A stretch of 64,000 bases of DNA, taken from positions 14,004,727 through 14,068,726 of the forward strand of contig CM056743.1 of assembly GCA_029851415.1 (NCBI GenBank). The letters run 5' to 3'. Position numbers and translations under genes: made by a program. Positions within the stretch are counted from its first letter, which is position 1; each line of letters begins with the position of its first letter. Source of the DNA: Eretmocerus hayati (lineage: Eukaryota > Arthropoda > Insecta > Hymenoptera > Aphelinidae). Shown here in pieces: positions 1-11,700 of this stretch. The notes under the pieces were generated by a model, which did no database searches, was not told the origin of the DNA, and saw only the letters and a list, made by a program, of their open reading frames with translations.

Positions 1-723
1 AGTGCAATTACAATAGGCCTCAAAGAAAATTGATAAATTCCAAGAGTTCTCTCGCTCGCGTCCCAACTATTTCTCGATTCATTTCACTCGAGAGCAGTCG
101 CAGCAAATTTTTCGGAGCATTGAGCTAGATAGCGAATCAGATAGATCCACGGTACTCTAGCACATTTATTATTACAAGATACTTCCTTCTAGAAGATGGA
201 GTAATTGTTTTTTTCCTCGGTATTTCCGTGAGATTTCATTCCAACGTGTCCTTCTAATGATGAAATTATACCTACTCTCTTTGAGCTGACCTCGCGAACC
301 CCGGTAATTTTCGCTCCCATCACTCCGTTCTGACACGCTCGAGGATGACTTTGATGAATGAGTGAGAGAGATCCGCCATGCACCTTTAGTCCTTTGCAAC
401 CTATATCTCACTGAACTGAGCTAATTCTTTCCTGATTTCATTTGTCTCATCGGTCCTCTACTTCATTCCCACCTCACTTTGACACCTTTACTCTGCTACG
501 AAAAATCCCATCAGGAGTTAGTGAAAGAATTTGGACGAGACAACAAATATTTGAACGACTGGGAGGCCTCCACACCGTTATGTTTGATATGGATTTTTCC
601 AGATGAGTAGATACAGTCGAGCATGGCAAGACCGTTGTTCTACTTCGTTTTACGGGAAACCAGTTGCAGTTTCAATAATCTCGTACTCTTTACAGGTTAC
701 AATTACTGCGAGGATATAAAATA
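1..723. other. Non-coding stretch, nothing recognised
   Basis: AT-rich sequence with only short chance reading frames on both strands. No transposon ends, tandem repeats or convincing splice-bounded open frames were seen. Confidence 0.6.
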
Positions 724-1374
724 CAGGGTGTCCATGAAGTCAACCCCCCCCCCATAATTTATTTCGGGAACGGTTGAAAATTACGGAGAAACCTGAAACT
801 CGTTTTTTCATATTTCGAAGGAGACGTTTGATTGTGACCATGGAAGAGCTTGGTTTTGATCTTAGAGATAATTTCTAAGATCTTTCAGGGGTCAACTCGA
901 TTATTCATGAAGGGACACCTATATTTTTGACCTCAGATTGTGGAAGGTCGGGAAAATAATGAACCTTCAGTCTGGAACGCCCTTTGGTCCAACTTGACCC
1001 TAGTGAGCTATGTAAAGGTCAATACCTGTGAACATTACCGAATCTCCATAAATCCAAGAGTAAGCGTTGTGCTGAAAAATGTTTGGAATAAAAATTGTTC
1101 ATGGTAACCTCCAGATGGCGTTAGAACTACCTCCAATGTCTTACCTAAGTTCATTTGGAATTCAATCAAGAGCCCAATGTTAAAATTAGGCGTTCCTAAC
1201 GAAAAAAAATGAGTTGACCTCCAAACGAACTTGAAATTTAGGTTCAAGATTAAACCTAAAGTTACCATCGGACCCCTGTCTCGGAAGAAGGATACAGATG
1301 TTTTGGTCTTTTCCGTGATTCCCAACCGGCTTCAAAATAACAGCGGTGGGTAGAAATACTTTATGGACATTCTG
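724..1374. mobile_element. TA-flanked foldback (MITE-like) element, copy 1
   Basis: The left end CAGGGTGTCCATGAAGT is matched in inverse at the right end (CAGAATGTCCATAAAGT read inward), and both ends are flanked by TA (722-723 and 1375-1376). The similarity continues inward as a long imperfect inverted repeat: for example, GGTCAACTC occurs on the inner side of both arms, and both arms carry an ATGG segment about 120-130 bp from the end. There is no transposase frame. A diverged relative lies at about 19517-20240. TA flanks and terminal inverted repeats fit a Tc1/mariner-type non-autonomous element, but the superfamily is inferred. Confidence 0.6.
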
Positions 1375-3289
1375 TATCTACCAGAACGTAAAAATTGCAA
1401 ACTTCACACGTGGTGATGAATAAATTTAAGAAATTGTACGTCATATTTTGCACTTATGCAGAATATACTGCATATAATCTCTTGGTTGAGGTGATGAGTG
1501 CCAACACCGTATAGGGCAGTTTTCACCTCTTCCGTGTTTGCGCATCCACAGGGAACCCATTTTTTCCGACTGAACATACGGAATGATACAAGTGCCAAAG
1601 AGGATATTTGTGTCGGTTGTGCGCATTCCTTTTTTTTTGTCAATTGTATGTGCTGACACGCGCTCTTCTTTTGAGCATCAAGACTGAATTGCAATGAAGT
1701 TGTACTTTACTTAGGGGAACTCACAGGACTTGGCGAATCAAAATCGACGTGAATATCTGTGTAGGCTTTTCCATGGTCATAATTTGTTACAATGAGACGA
1801 ATATTTGGGAAAATCGTTGATTCAAATCGCTTTTTTCGGAGACAGAATTGATTTATCGAATCTCTCTTCAATTTGTTGAATTGTCTTTCGATCATAATAT
1901 CGCCCAATTGATTCAACTTTCATTCTATCGACTTCATAGGCTGTGTGAGAAGATTATTCCGAATACTTTGATGGACCCAGAACAGAAATGTATAAGCTAA
2001 TCTCGAGTTTTACGAAATTTATTGAGTATTTTGAAGGGCATCATTAGCTATCACTTTCTTAAGATAACTCCTTAATTGGCCATACGATAAGCATACGATA
2101 AGTTCCTTTGTAAAGGTGACTAATTCTAGTTTTACAAAAATTTTCCTCGGCACTTGAGTCACTGAGTCATTCATCAATTGAAACGGAAGATAAATATTCA
2201 CTGAAAGATGATGAAATTCCATTATAAAGAGAACGCAGGGATGTGAGTTCTTCTACTTCAAATTGTTTGAAAAAAATATTTCGAAAAGTGTGAAACCTAA
2301 CCCTCAGATTTTCCTAAGTACTATCGAATTATCAAAACTCAGATCAGCAGTGAGAGTCACTGATTTACGCGAGATTTGATTGAATAAATTCTGATGTCAC
2401 CAAAGAGTATAGGTATTCGAATAAGGTATGAGATACTTAGCAAACTGTAACTACATCGAGTCTGGGTGTCGGTAAGAGTAGCTACAGAAGACGATGAGGT
2501 GTGGCATATACGAGCCCCTACATTACATACACAGCAACTGCTATAGACGAAGCTTATATGCCCGCGAAACTCAACAACGACGTCTTGGGCGCTTGGTCTA
2601 AGGCATTAAGAGCTTCTGGATTTATTTATAACTACATTTACGCTCGTGTCCTGGCTATACACCCTCCCCAACCCTCTAACCTCCCTAACTTCCTCAACCC
2701 TTTTCTTATTCTGTACAGTTATTGCGTTTATAGCTGCTTCTTAAGAGGGCCACCAAGGGTGTACGCCTTATGCTTTACTTATATAGTAGGCAACGCGACA
2801 CAACCACAAAGCCAAGAGTATTATTTGAACCAAGACTATATAATAAGTGACAGAATTTTCCGCTGTCTTGAACTTACTCTTGTGTTCACGTTGTTATTGT
2901 AATCACCCCCGAAAAACGAAACCACTGTGACTACTTGCAGTGGTGTGGAAGTGGCTCAAAGCTTGAATTATTTTGGCTCTGTTTTTCATTGAAAACTGGC
3001 AATATAATCTGACACTCTTGCCTTCTTGGTTTTGTGAATTATTAGTCTCTCTTTCCATAATTCTATCCCGATTCCTAAAATTTACTCTTATTTTGAGGTA
3101 TCGATTTCTATACCCCAATGTTTTCATCCGACCCGTGCGTGGCTTTTTTTTTAAGATTCTGGTACAAAGAAAAGATTAGAGTATAGGAATAGAGTCTTCT
3201 CGCCTCTGGTCATTAAAGTTCCAAAAATTTACTATTTTAGAAAATATTTCTAAATTATGTTGGATAGCGAACGATGGTTAAAAAATGAT
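1375..3289. other. Non-coding stretch, nothing firm
   Basis: AT-rich sequence. A pyrimidine-rich patch lies at about 2655-2710. The longest open frame (plus strand, ending 2902) reaches 133 codons only if a GTG start is allowed, shows no domain, and is not called as a gene. Confidence 0.5.
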
Positions 3290-3312
3290 TTATTTTTCTG
3301 TTACAGGTATGT
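3290..3312 (+). promoter_or_regulatory. Juxtaposed 3'/5' splice site (possible recursive splice site)
   Basis: A pyrimidine tract (TTTATTTTTCTG) leads into TTACAG, followed immediately by GTATGT. An acceptor abutting a donor consensus is the signature of recursive (ratcheting) splice sites known from long insect introns. The same arrangement, TTACAG followed by GTATGTA, recurs on the same strand at 37617-37629. This is motif evidence only. Confidence 0.3.
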
Positions 3313-3365
3313 ACCACCAACAAGTGGAAAAGTAAAGCTTCATGGTACAGATTTTCAAGAACAAA
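3307..3365 (+). CDS. Candidate small exon downstream of the splice-like site
   Basis: After the acceptor TTACAG, one frame is open for 19 codons (G, then TAT GTA CCA CCA and so on, reading YVPPTSGKVKLHGTDFQEQ) up to a donor-like GTAAGA at 3366. If the donor is ignored the same frame runs on to a TAG at about 3404, so this could also be a short terminal exon. The implied phases (enters at 2, leaves at 1) do not join directly to the other candidate exons in the window. The product is not recognised. The open frame is short enough to be chance, and the main support is the good acceptor and its resemblance to the start of the candidate exon at 37623. Confidence 0.22.
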
Positions 3366-3721
3366 GTAAGACGAAATCAATGGTCACCCTAACCTCTAAT
3401 CAATAGTCACTCAATGGTCAAAAAAAAATCTTGGTCACATCTCGTTGCACATTTCCAAATATGACAAACTAAGTAGCCCCATAGTCCCATCATCACCATA
3501 ATATACAAGATACTTGGGGCTAACCTAGTGTGTCATCTTATAACCCTGAGTAAGAGCTTTTGTGGTTTTCACAAGGTTAGATGGAGTATACATCTTCTCT
3601 AAAACTCGAACTTGCAGTATAGGTACATTGGTGCAAAGCTCATAACTACAGTCTATATAGAGTGTCTATACCTTTAACAGTTCGATGTGATGTTGTGTCC
3701 GTGTAATCATAGCATCTCAAA

Positions 3722-3766
<45 letters not shown>

Positions 3767-4373
3767 TCGCAAGCGTGGCATAATCCTCAAGACAGCTAGT
3801 CGTTGTAGCGTATCGACATTAATTCTCGACTATGGCCCCCAAAACAACCGATGCTACTGCTTGCTCTCTCAAGCGTAACAGACGCACCCTATAATAGGCA
3901 AGTTGGAATCCAATCTGCAACTTTGCAAATTCAATTGCTACCGTCTTACGGCTTTAAGAGTACGCGCAAGCAAAGCTCAATCCCCCCGCCACTCTTAGAT
4001 ATAACCATGCGAGACTAGCCCTCCTTCCCATATACCTACTCGGTACAGCTTCTTCGAATTCTCTTATACTCCCTCCATAAACAAGCTCTTATACGTTTAT
4101 TCAAAGTTCAAGATTAGAGAGATGCCGATCCTAGTTTGCACGTCCAAAACATCTCATTTCTCCCGAATTTGGGTTCTTGTCCACCTTTGTGTTTCAAAAA
4201 GCTATCAAGGCTTTCATCCCCACATGGCTGTTAGGCCAGTCCAAGTCATGGACGAGTAAGATGTATCATCCATCGGGACGTGATATTCTTTTTTTTTTTT
4301 TTGAAATTTCTTGGCTTATGAAAGGCCATGTGAATGGTTTTCACAGAGGATAGCTTTCGAATATTCCTAAGAA
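3366..4373. other. Non-coding stretch with a TA microsatellite and a T run
   Basis: It holds a (TA)18 tract at 3723-3758 and a 14-T run at 4289-4302. Nothing else was recognised. Confidence 0.6.
3723..3758. repeat. (TA)18 microsatellite
   Basis: An uninterrupted TA dinucleotide tract, self-complementary and likely length-polymorphic. Confidence 0.95.
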
Positions 4374-4768
4374 TCATTTGTTTTTACCAAGATAATTCCA
4401 TTCAAAACATAAAATGATTTTACCTTTTCGATGTAAATGCCAAGAGAATTTGATAATTTGGAACTTATGGACGATATCGAGAGGAACAAAGGTTGTTGAT
4501 GTAAGATCCCAATCCTGGAACGATGGAGAATGCATACACCGATGTGGGCAACAGGTTGGAGATGAGTGATGGAATCGAGGACTGTATGGTTCGACTGAAA
4601 TTCTGCGCTGATCAATCACCAAAGAAGAGTAGACAAAGGGAAATCTCAAATCTGTAATGGAGAAAATTGAAGGATACCACCCTTCGTTCAAGAAAATGAT
4701 ATTCTTACCTGCGCAAATTTTAACGTAAGATGCATGAATGTGATAGCAAGAAATGCCAGGTTGGACAT
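4374..4768 (-). CDS. Weak candidate: two minus-strand exons around a 57-nt intron
   Basis: On the minus strand a strong donor, CAG|GTAAGA, lies at 4709/4708. It is followed 57 nt later by an acceptor with a pyrimidine-containing lead (TTTTCTCCATTACAG) at about 4652. Exon 2 is open from 4651 down to a stop at 4374. An ATG at 4768 opens a hydrophobic 20-codon stretch (MSNLAFLAITFMHLTLKFAQ) resembling a signal peptide. In that frame, however, splicing gives a stop two codons into exon 2. The frame that does join exon 2 lacks an ATG and begins after a stop. A short intron of this size is typical of insects, but one such donor is expected by chance in this much sequence. No family is recognised. 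Confidence 0.15.
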
Positions 4769-5277
4769 GAGGTTCAAGCTACAACTCTATGGATACAAAA
4801 TTCCATGACATTGACCACAGTGAATGAGGATTACATTTTTCACGTTAAAGAGATCTGAGAAGGGACAATTCAGTGCTCAATCAATGGCAGATTTTTTCAA
4901 CTCACTTGTGCTGGAGGACACATATACATACTGCCCAATAAACACAGCATCTCAAAAGATGTGACAAACATGATAGAACCTACCATTGACAGATCGAATC
5001 ACGAAAGATTCAATTAATTATGAATGTGTAATGCAATGCAGAACTAAAATTTAGGTGGAAGTCCTCACTTGCAACAGCGAGCCTGTGTAAAAGTAGTTTG
5101 TATCTTGGCTGAGTATTATTCAGCTATGGAAGTAGATGCCAATGGAAGATTGAAAGTGCCAGTCATAATATCTCGTTTCTATGCCCATCAGGTTTTCAAG
5201 ACGGCAAGACGGGTATACACCATATAAGATATGAAATTGCCAGAAGAGAAAGAAACTTCCTGGTTAGCTCACATCTT
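4769..5277. other. Non-coding stretch, nothing recognised
   Basis: AT-rich sequence with chance open frames only. Confidence 0.55.
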
Positions 5278-5432
5278 CACTCGGGAGCAGTGTGAACTGT
5301 CCAAGCTTTGAGAACTAATGTCTCACTCGCAGTCATAGTTTAGTTCCCTAAACTATGAATAGCACCATACCCTACAAGAACGAGTGAGACAGTCGATTTT
5401 GCAGCTGAGACAGTTCAGACTGCTCCCGAGTG
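5278..5432. mobile_element. 155-bp hairpin (snap-back MITE-like)
   Basis: The left arm begins CACTCGGGAGCAGTGTGAAC and the right arm ends with its near-complement (GTTCAGACTGCTCCCGAGTG). The arms are about 52 bp and imperfect, with an inner palindrome AGTTTAGTTCCCTAAACTA-like segment at the turn. No coding capacity and no clear target duplication was seen. Confidence 0.55.
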
Positions 5433-7949
5433 TTCGTTCTCTCTTAGGTTCGAATTTATAGTCATGGTTGTTGTCATTACCAATGCGGAAATTACGCGAG
5501 ATGGTGTAATTGGTTATAACCACAAGCACACGATTAAAATTCGGGCCTTATTCTAAGCGTCTGTAACCTGTCACGCAATACTTTGGGGAGCAATTGGTAC
5601 AATATCAGACAACAAGAATGATTCCCGTATTTTGCGGGTGATCGGGAGTCTCGAAGAGACCTTTTTGAGAACATTTGATTCGGTAACCAGAAATTGGAAA
5701 CTTCCGATGAACAGATAACCATGTCAAAGTGTGAAAGTATATGTAAATAGATGAATGGTACTCAATTACAAATTTTTTCAAGCAATTATCGCGGAATTTT
5801 AGTGGTTCCGAAATGAATTTTGAAGATCTGAAGCCGCATGATAGTTTGGTCAAAAAAGTTAGGAGTCAGTTGATCTTAAATGGTTTTGAAACAAATCAAT
5901 ATCTCGCGAAAGGCACCATCAGAGATTTTTGACATTACTGCTACCAGAATTTGCAAATTGAATCCTCGATCGCAGCTTTTTTGTGATCACAGGATTTTTA
6001 TGTTTATGTTCCTTATCCCAACCTGCTCTCATGTCTCGGAGTCCCCTAGACTAAAGAATTAGCGATTCTCATGGACTAACTGGAACATTACCACTAAAAC
6101 TGCTCACTTGTAGCAGCAGACGAGTCTTAACAGCCCCTGGTCAGTGTTGAGTAAATTCAAAGGTATAGCTCTACTAAAGGGCAGTGAAAACATCATACAC
6201 CCTAAGATTGGTATAGGAATCTTGAATAAGAAGTAGTCGACAACTACCAGACACGTTTTTTCCCAAATAATACATAAGAAGAAAAGAGCTATGTGCACAT
6301 AACCTAGCAAAAGAGGAAGTTGAAATACGTCTGCTTCTACATCTTCAGAGTAAGACTGACTTGTAACCACTCGTTATCAAAAGCGAAAAGTACATCAGCG
6401 TGTTCATACAGAAAATGGAGACTTGTACAAATGCTGAGCAAACAGACAACCCGTATGGTAGACGACGACGACGATGACGACGACAGCTTTCCCACGTTGG
6501 ATGGCAATTGCGTGGACATTTTAACTGTCGACGCTGCTACTTACTGCTGCTGCTGTGGATGGACAAATGCGCGAATCGTATGGCCTTTTGAAGTTGAAAT
6601 GTAAAAGCTGAAGAGTGCGAGTGTAATGCATTTTATTTATTCACAAAGACAAATACTCATTTACCGTCTGTTCCTTTTGGCTTTTGCCGACAGCGCGCGG
6701 GCAGAGTCGCTCATTTTTTTCTCAGTGGTTGTAGAATCGTTTGAGACTTGGACATGAACATCAGATGTCACAAAATTGTGAGAAAACGTGGATACTGGAG
6801 TAATCATCAACTCATTCTAGTGCTGAGATATTGAATCTTGCATTGTCACGAACCTTATCCTTATTTCAGGTTTATTTCTACATGAGTCATTTTCATTAGA
6901 AATCATCCATAGGTCGATGTGAGACTTATGCACATTTTTTGTTATCTCTAAACTATTTTATCAGTTTTCAATTGTTTGAAAATAATAATAATTCTGAGCT
7001 TACTTGAACTGACGAAATATGAAAATTGAGTAGCTTCGTGACAGGCCCTGGTAGGTGATCAATGCCAGCTGCTGAACCAATTGAATTTTAATCCGTTCAG
7101 TACAACTGTTGACGAAATAGAACATCCAGGCTATTACAAAATTTGACCTTTACATAATTCCAGCGTGGAAATATGAAAGAAAAAAAGTTAGCACTCTCAG
7201 GGACTATATCAAAATGTTATCTTCAAATCTTGCAGTAAATTTAGTAAAAATGTCTAAATCACCGACTTCAGTGGTTTTTTCCACATATTCCTGACCAACA
7301 TAACAGATTGCAACTGGATAATCTTTATTCAAAGAACGGTAAAAGTTCTTTGATGTGACATGGTTGTAAACAATGATTTTGAGTTTGAGAAGATGAGGTT
7401 CGGCTATCGATGAAGGATGAAAAAGAACCACTGTACCTCGGACACCATAGACTATGTCTGAAAACAGGCGTAAAGTGGCTGGGGTTTAAATGGGGGTGAT
7501 GAAGGGTGTAACAAAACCACCCTGTACGCGAGACGAGTGATGAGTAAGTATAGATAGAACATCGAGAGCAGACCCTTATATTATAGTATTCGCGAAAGCT
7601 ATATATCATCCTCGGGTACATCACTTTCGCGAAGAGCGTCAGCTCGAGAGACCAAGTATGAGCTCTATAAAGCGTAATGCCGCAATCCCTTTGATGGGGT
7701 TTCTGTAAATGGAGCATGGTTATAACAGAGAGATTCATATACCCACAACAGAGTGTGTCCAGCCAAGAAAATGGAAAGCCGACTCTCTGTAAGAGCTATA
7801 CTACTCTGTCTACTTACGCACCAAGGACTCTTTGAGGTATATATCAAGGGTTTCCCCCCTTACCCCGCGGGCATTTTTAATTTTCCAGGATTAGAAAGCG
7901 CCGCTTGAATCTTCTTCAAAGTCTATTTGTCTTTACTCTTTTGTGTTCG
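5433..7949. other. Non-coding stretch with one trinucleotide tract
   Basis: The only structures noted are the GAC/GAT tract at 6461-6484 and a pair of 10-bp inverted arms (TTCGCGAAAG and its complement) near 7590-7640. No gene is supported. Confidence 0.5.
6461..6484. repeat. (GAC)n trinucleotide tract, one GAT interruption
   Basis: Eight trinucleotide units. It reads as poly-Asp on plus and poly-Ser on minus in chance frames, and no gene context supports translation. Confidence 0.85.
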
Positions 7950-8720
7950 AACTCAATTTCACTATCCTTTTTTCAACTTCCAACCAATTCAATTTATTAT
8001 TCAGTCGTAGTAGTAGTGGAAGGAACGAGTCATTCAGATTTTTCACGAATTTTAGTAATCTAGAAGGCCTTGTCATGAAGATACACACTGTTGAGGAATT
8101 CCGTGTAATACATATGGGTGGTAACCACCCGAACATCGCAAATTCATGATTCGGTTTGGAAATTGACTGCAACTGACTGGAATATATCGAAATAAATTTT
8201 GAACGGTCATTTCCATTGAAGTCTTCTCAGAACCATTCGACGGGTTCCATGGTCTCAGGGATCATAATTATTAATGTAAAGATGAAGAAGTTACCATCTT
8301 TGTGCGGGGATCGGCATTTCCTACTCGGTCCTATGGACTCACTCTCACTATCCTTTTCTCAACTTCCAACCAATTCAATTTATTATTCAGTCGTAGTAGT
8401 AGTGGAAGGAACGAGTCATCCAGGTTTTTCACAACTTTAGTAATCTAGAAGGCCTTGTCATAAAGATACACACTGTTGAGGAATTCCGTGTAGTACACAT
8501 GGGTGGTAACCACCCAAAGATCGCAGATTCATGATTCGGTTCGGTAACCGACTAAAATATCGAAATGAATTTTGAACGGTTATCTCCATTGAAGTCTCCT
8601 CATAACCATTGGATGAGTTTTATGATTTCAGGAATCATTATTCATGCAAAAATGAAGAAGTTACAATTTTTGTGCAGGGATTAAAGTTTTCTATCACAAA
8701 ATCAAAAGACTCCCCAATGA
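7950..8720. repeat. Tandem duplication, about 386-bp unit, two copies
   Basis: The segment starting near 7950 recurs about 386 bp later, from near 8336. Shared landmarks include TCACTATCC at 7959 and 8345, a GTAGTAGTAGTGGAAGG block, GGTGGTAACCACC, and a GAAGAAGTTAC block near the end. The copies have diverged by scattered substitutions and small indels, so the duplication is not recent. No coding frame is conserved across both copies. Confidence 0.8.
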
Positions 8721-11700
8721 ACCTTGTTGAAAAATTCTTGTGGGATTGCCTTAGCAAGATAGTGTTCACATATAGGTTGATTCGCTGGGGACCACAAAAC
8801 TGCTCTTCTGGTATATTTTTGAGGAAATTTTTGTCAAAAAAGAGAGATCGTGTTTTCCATGTTCCTGAAATCGACCTCTAATGGTTGTAGCATAGGCGTG
8901 AGTGTCTCTTAGTTCAGATTCGCAAAAACGATTGTTCACCTCTCACATTTCAGTGAACTAGAATGCTACGCTACGACACATATTTCAATCTTGATAAAAC
9001 TATTTACTTCAGGTCTCTGAACCGTATTCCAACGTGTCTAGTACAATACGAAACAGTGACTCGCAGAACGGTCAGATAGAGAGCACCGAACGTTGGCTCT
9101 TTGGACTATATAACATCAATGTTCGCTTTGTGAACTGCGGGAAACTATAACTGAATTTGGCGCCGTCATTTTATGTACTGTACAACGAGACTCATGGAAG
9201 CACACTGGTATATAACCAAATTCTCTGCCTGATGCAATTACACATCTCATGCGCTCTACCACGCCAACTCTCTTACTCTCTGTCTGCTACTCCCGTATAT
9301 ACATGTATCAGTACTGCACGTTTGCTTCGAAGTTGGAATATATACGTACCTTTGCAGTACCCATTGCATAGAAATGGTAAGCGATATGGTTCTGCTGTAT
9401 ATGATGTACAGTCAGCACTCATGCCAATTATTTTCATCACTTTAGAAATGTTGCTACTGTTAGGTATGCCTGCTGTACTCGGTCAACTCAGTCACTTGCA
9501 TCCATAACTGGCTATTATTTCAATTATTTGAGTGACTGGGATTGGCAATATGGTAGATTTCTGATGGTAATTCAGTCGATGTTTGACTGTAAGAGCTGGT
9601 TTGCAATTTTTATCGTAGTGTACTTTTAATAGTATTTGGCCATTTGAACATTTTGGGAATTGGCTACTTTATGATGGGCGTGGTTGTCATCGGCTTCATT
9701 TTAGCAAATCGCATGGCACGAGCAACTGAACATAACATTCTCTCAAATTCTCATTCTACAATATCCACTAATCTACCTTTATTTCACCAAATAGGAAACC
9801 ATGGAAATTTTTATAACGCACTCGATGTGCTAGTTACTTCTTTGAAGAATATTACTAAAGAATTTGTGAATTTTTTGAGAATTTTTACTTACTTCGTCGT
9901 ATTTCTGATCTGCTCTGCTCAGAAAATTTCAAATACTTTTGGTGCAAGTTACAACTAACCTCCACGCAAGAAGAAGACTATTAGTCAGTCAAAGTCACCA
10001 GATCATGCTGACTCGTTTTTTTTTTAGAGCGAGCTATCATGCAAATTCCAACAAGTATTCATGATGTTCGCAAGAAATTCGTGCAAATTTCTCGTCACTC
10101 CAATTTTGACCCACGATTTTGACTCTCATCACTGCTTTTATTCCAATCACGTGCGCTTGACAATTTTTAGGCTAGGACTTTATTCCACCAATCACTAAGT
10201 GATATTGGCAAGCCTGACAAGAGGTCCGGTCTCAGTCCAACGTTACTTTTATTCTAATCCTCATCTCAACTATTGCTAACCCCGCTCATAACTCGGTCGA
10301 TGATATGTTCAATTTCGTACACCCGTGTCAACATTTCATACCTTTTGAGGTTCCATCATCTTCTTTTGGGTACCATCTAAATGTTTTGTATGGTTATTGA
10401 TATCTAGTAACAGTATCCGACGTTCCCGACCACTTCCAAAACATCATTCGACCAAATTTTCAAATTAGTAAAAATAAATCGTCATTGTCGGGGCACTATT
10501 TTACTCTACCTGAGATTCTGATCAAATTTAAGTGTACACGTGTTTTTCAGTGGTGTGAATAGTACTCTTCTGGCCAAGAATTCGTCTGTAGGACAGCCAT
10601 GAATATTCAAAATTGTGGGGAATTTGAGCATGACGTTCTACATGATCAGTCTTTATAGTGACGTTTCCAAAGATTTTATGAGATTCTGCGTGCATTGAGC
10701 TTAACCAGAACATCCTCAATTATAATTCTTAAGGAGTTTAGGTCTACAAAATACCTTCAAAACGCCTTCCATCTCAGACAAATCAAAGTTTTCTCGGACC
10801 AATTAAAATCTCACAGATCAGAATGCCCAAAAATCTCCAAAAATTCTTAAACAAAAAAGAAAATATCAAAATTTCAACCCTTCTCCGCTCACCTCGGTCA
10901 CACTGGACAAGAGAGTTCAAGATGCGGAAAAGCGTTTGTCTTAAAAAAAAAAGGGTAGCTCAAGGCTCAAAACAAGCCCTTTTCCACCAGAACGAATTGA
11001 ATTACCCGCTCGAATCGTCCGAGTGTATGTATAGAAGCGGTGGCGTTGACGTGGACGACCCGACAAATCCCTTAATCACTGCGGCTCCTTTTTCTCACTA
11101 TATATACCTATATTCTTCAAGGGTCCTCCTTCTATACTGATACTTCAGTAAAAGGAGTTGGTGGTCCAAAGAGAGAGAGAGAGACTGGAAACCCTTTTAC
11201 TACATCACTACCCTTTTGCGTTATATAGGTTATGTTCTTCTTATCTTGGAGAGTATAGAAAGGTTTTTCGCACTCGACGAAGCGCGCGCTTATTATTTTA
11301 ACGAGCGCAAGCACGAGCAAAGCGATATTGATACCTATATAGTTATGTATATGGATACAATATACACTTGGTGTGGGTATGCAGCGTGAGAAGAGCTCAG
11401 GTGCGTATTATAACATCGTCTTATATTTGAGCTTCACCCTCGCATAACATAACACTGTTGTTGTTGTGTTGTTGTGAGTGTGTGTGAGGTTTGAGGGTAT
11501 CAGAGGCTGATTACACGCCCGCAATCCAATGGTTATTCGCATGGCTTCTATCATAACCGTGGGTTTGAAGTCTTCCACTCTGTTTCACTGATCTTTCTGG
11601 ATTGAATACTTGGCAGTACATTATTACAAAATCATGCAGTGGTCATCTGATGGAATGATTGAAAATTTTCAATTTTATCAATTCTCGAGTAAATGGAGTT

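Noticed and set aside
2501..2902. 133-codon plus-strand open frame
   Set aside because: It needs a GTG start, has no domain, lies partly in a low-complexity pyrimidine-rich segment, and its length is within chance expectation for this much sequence.
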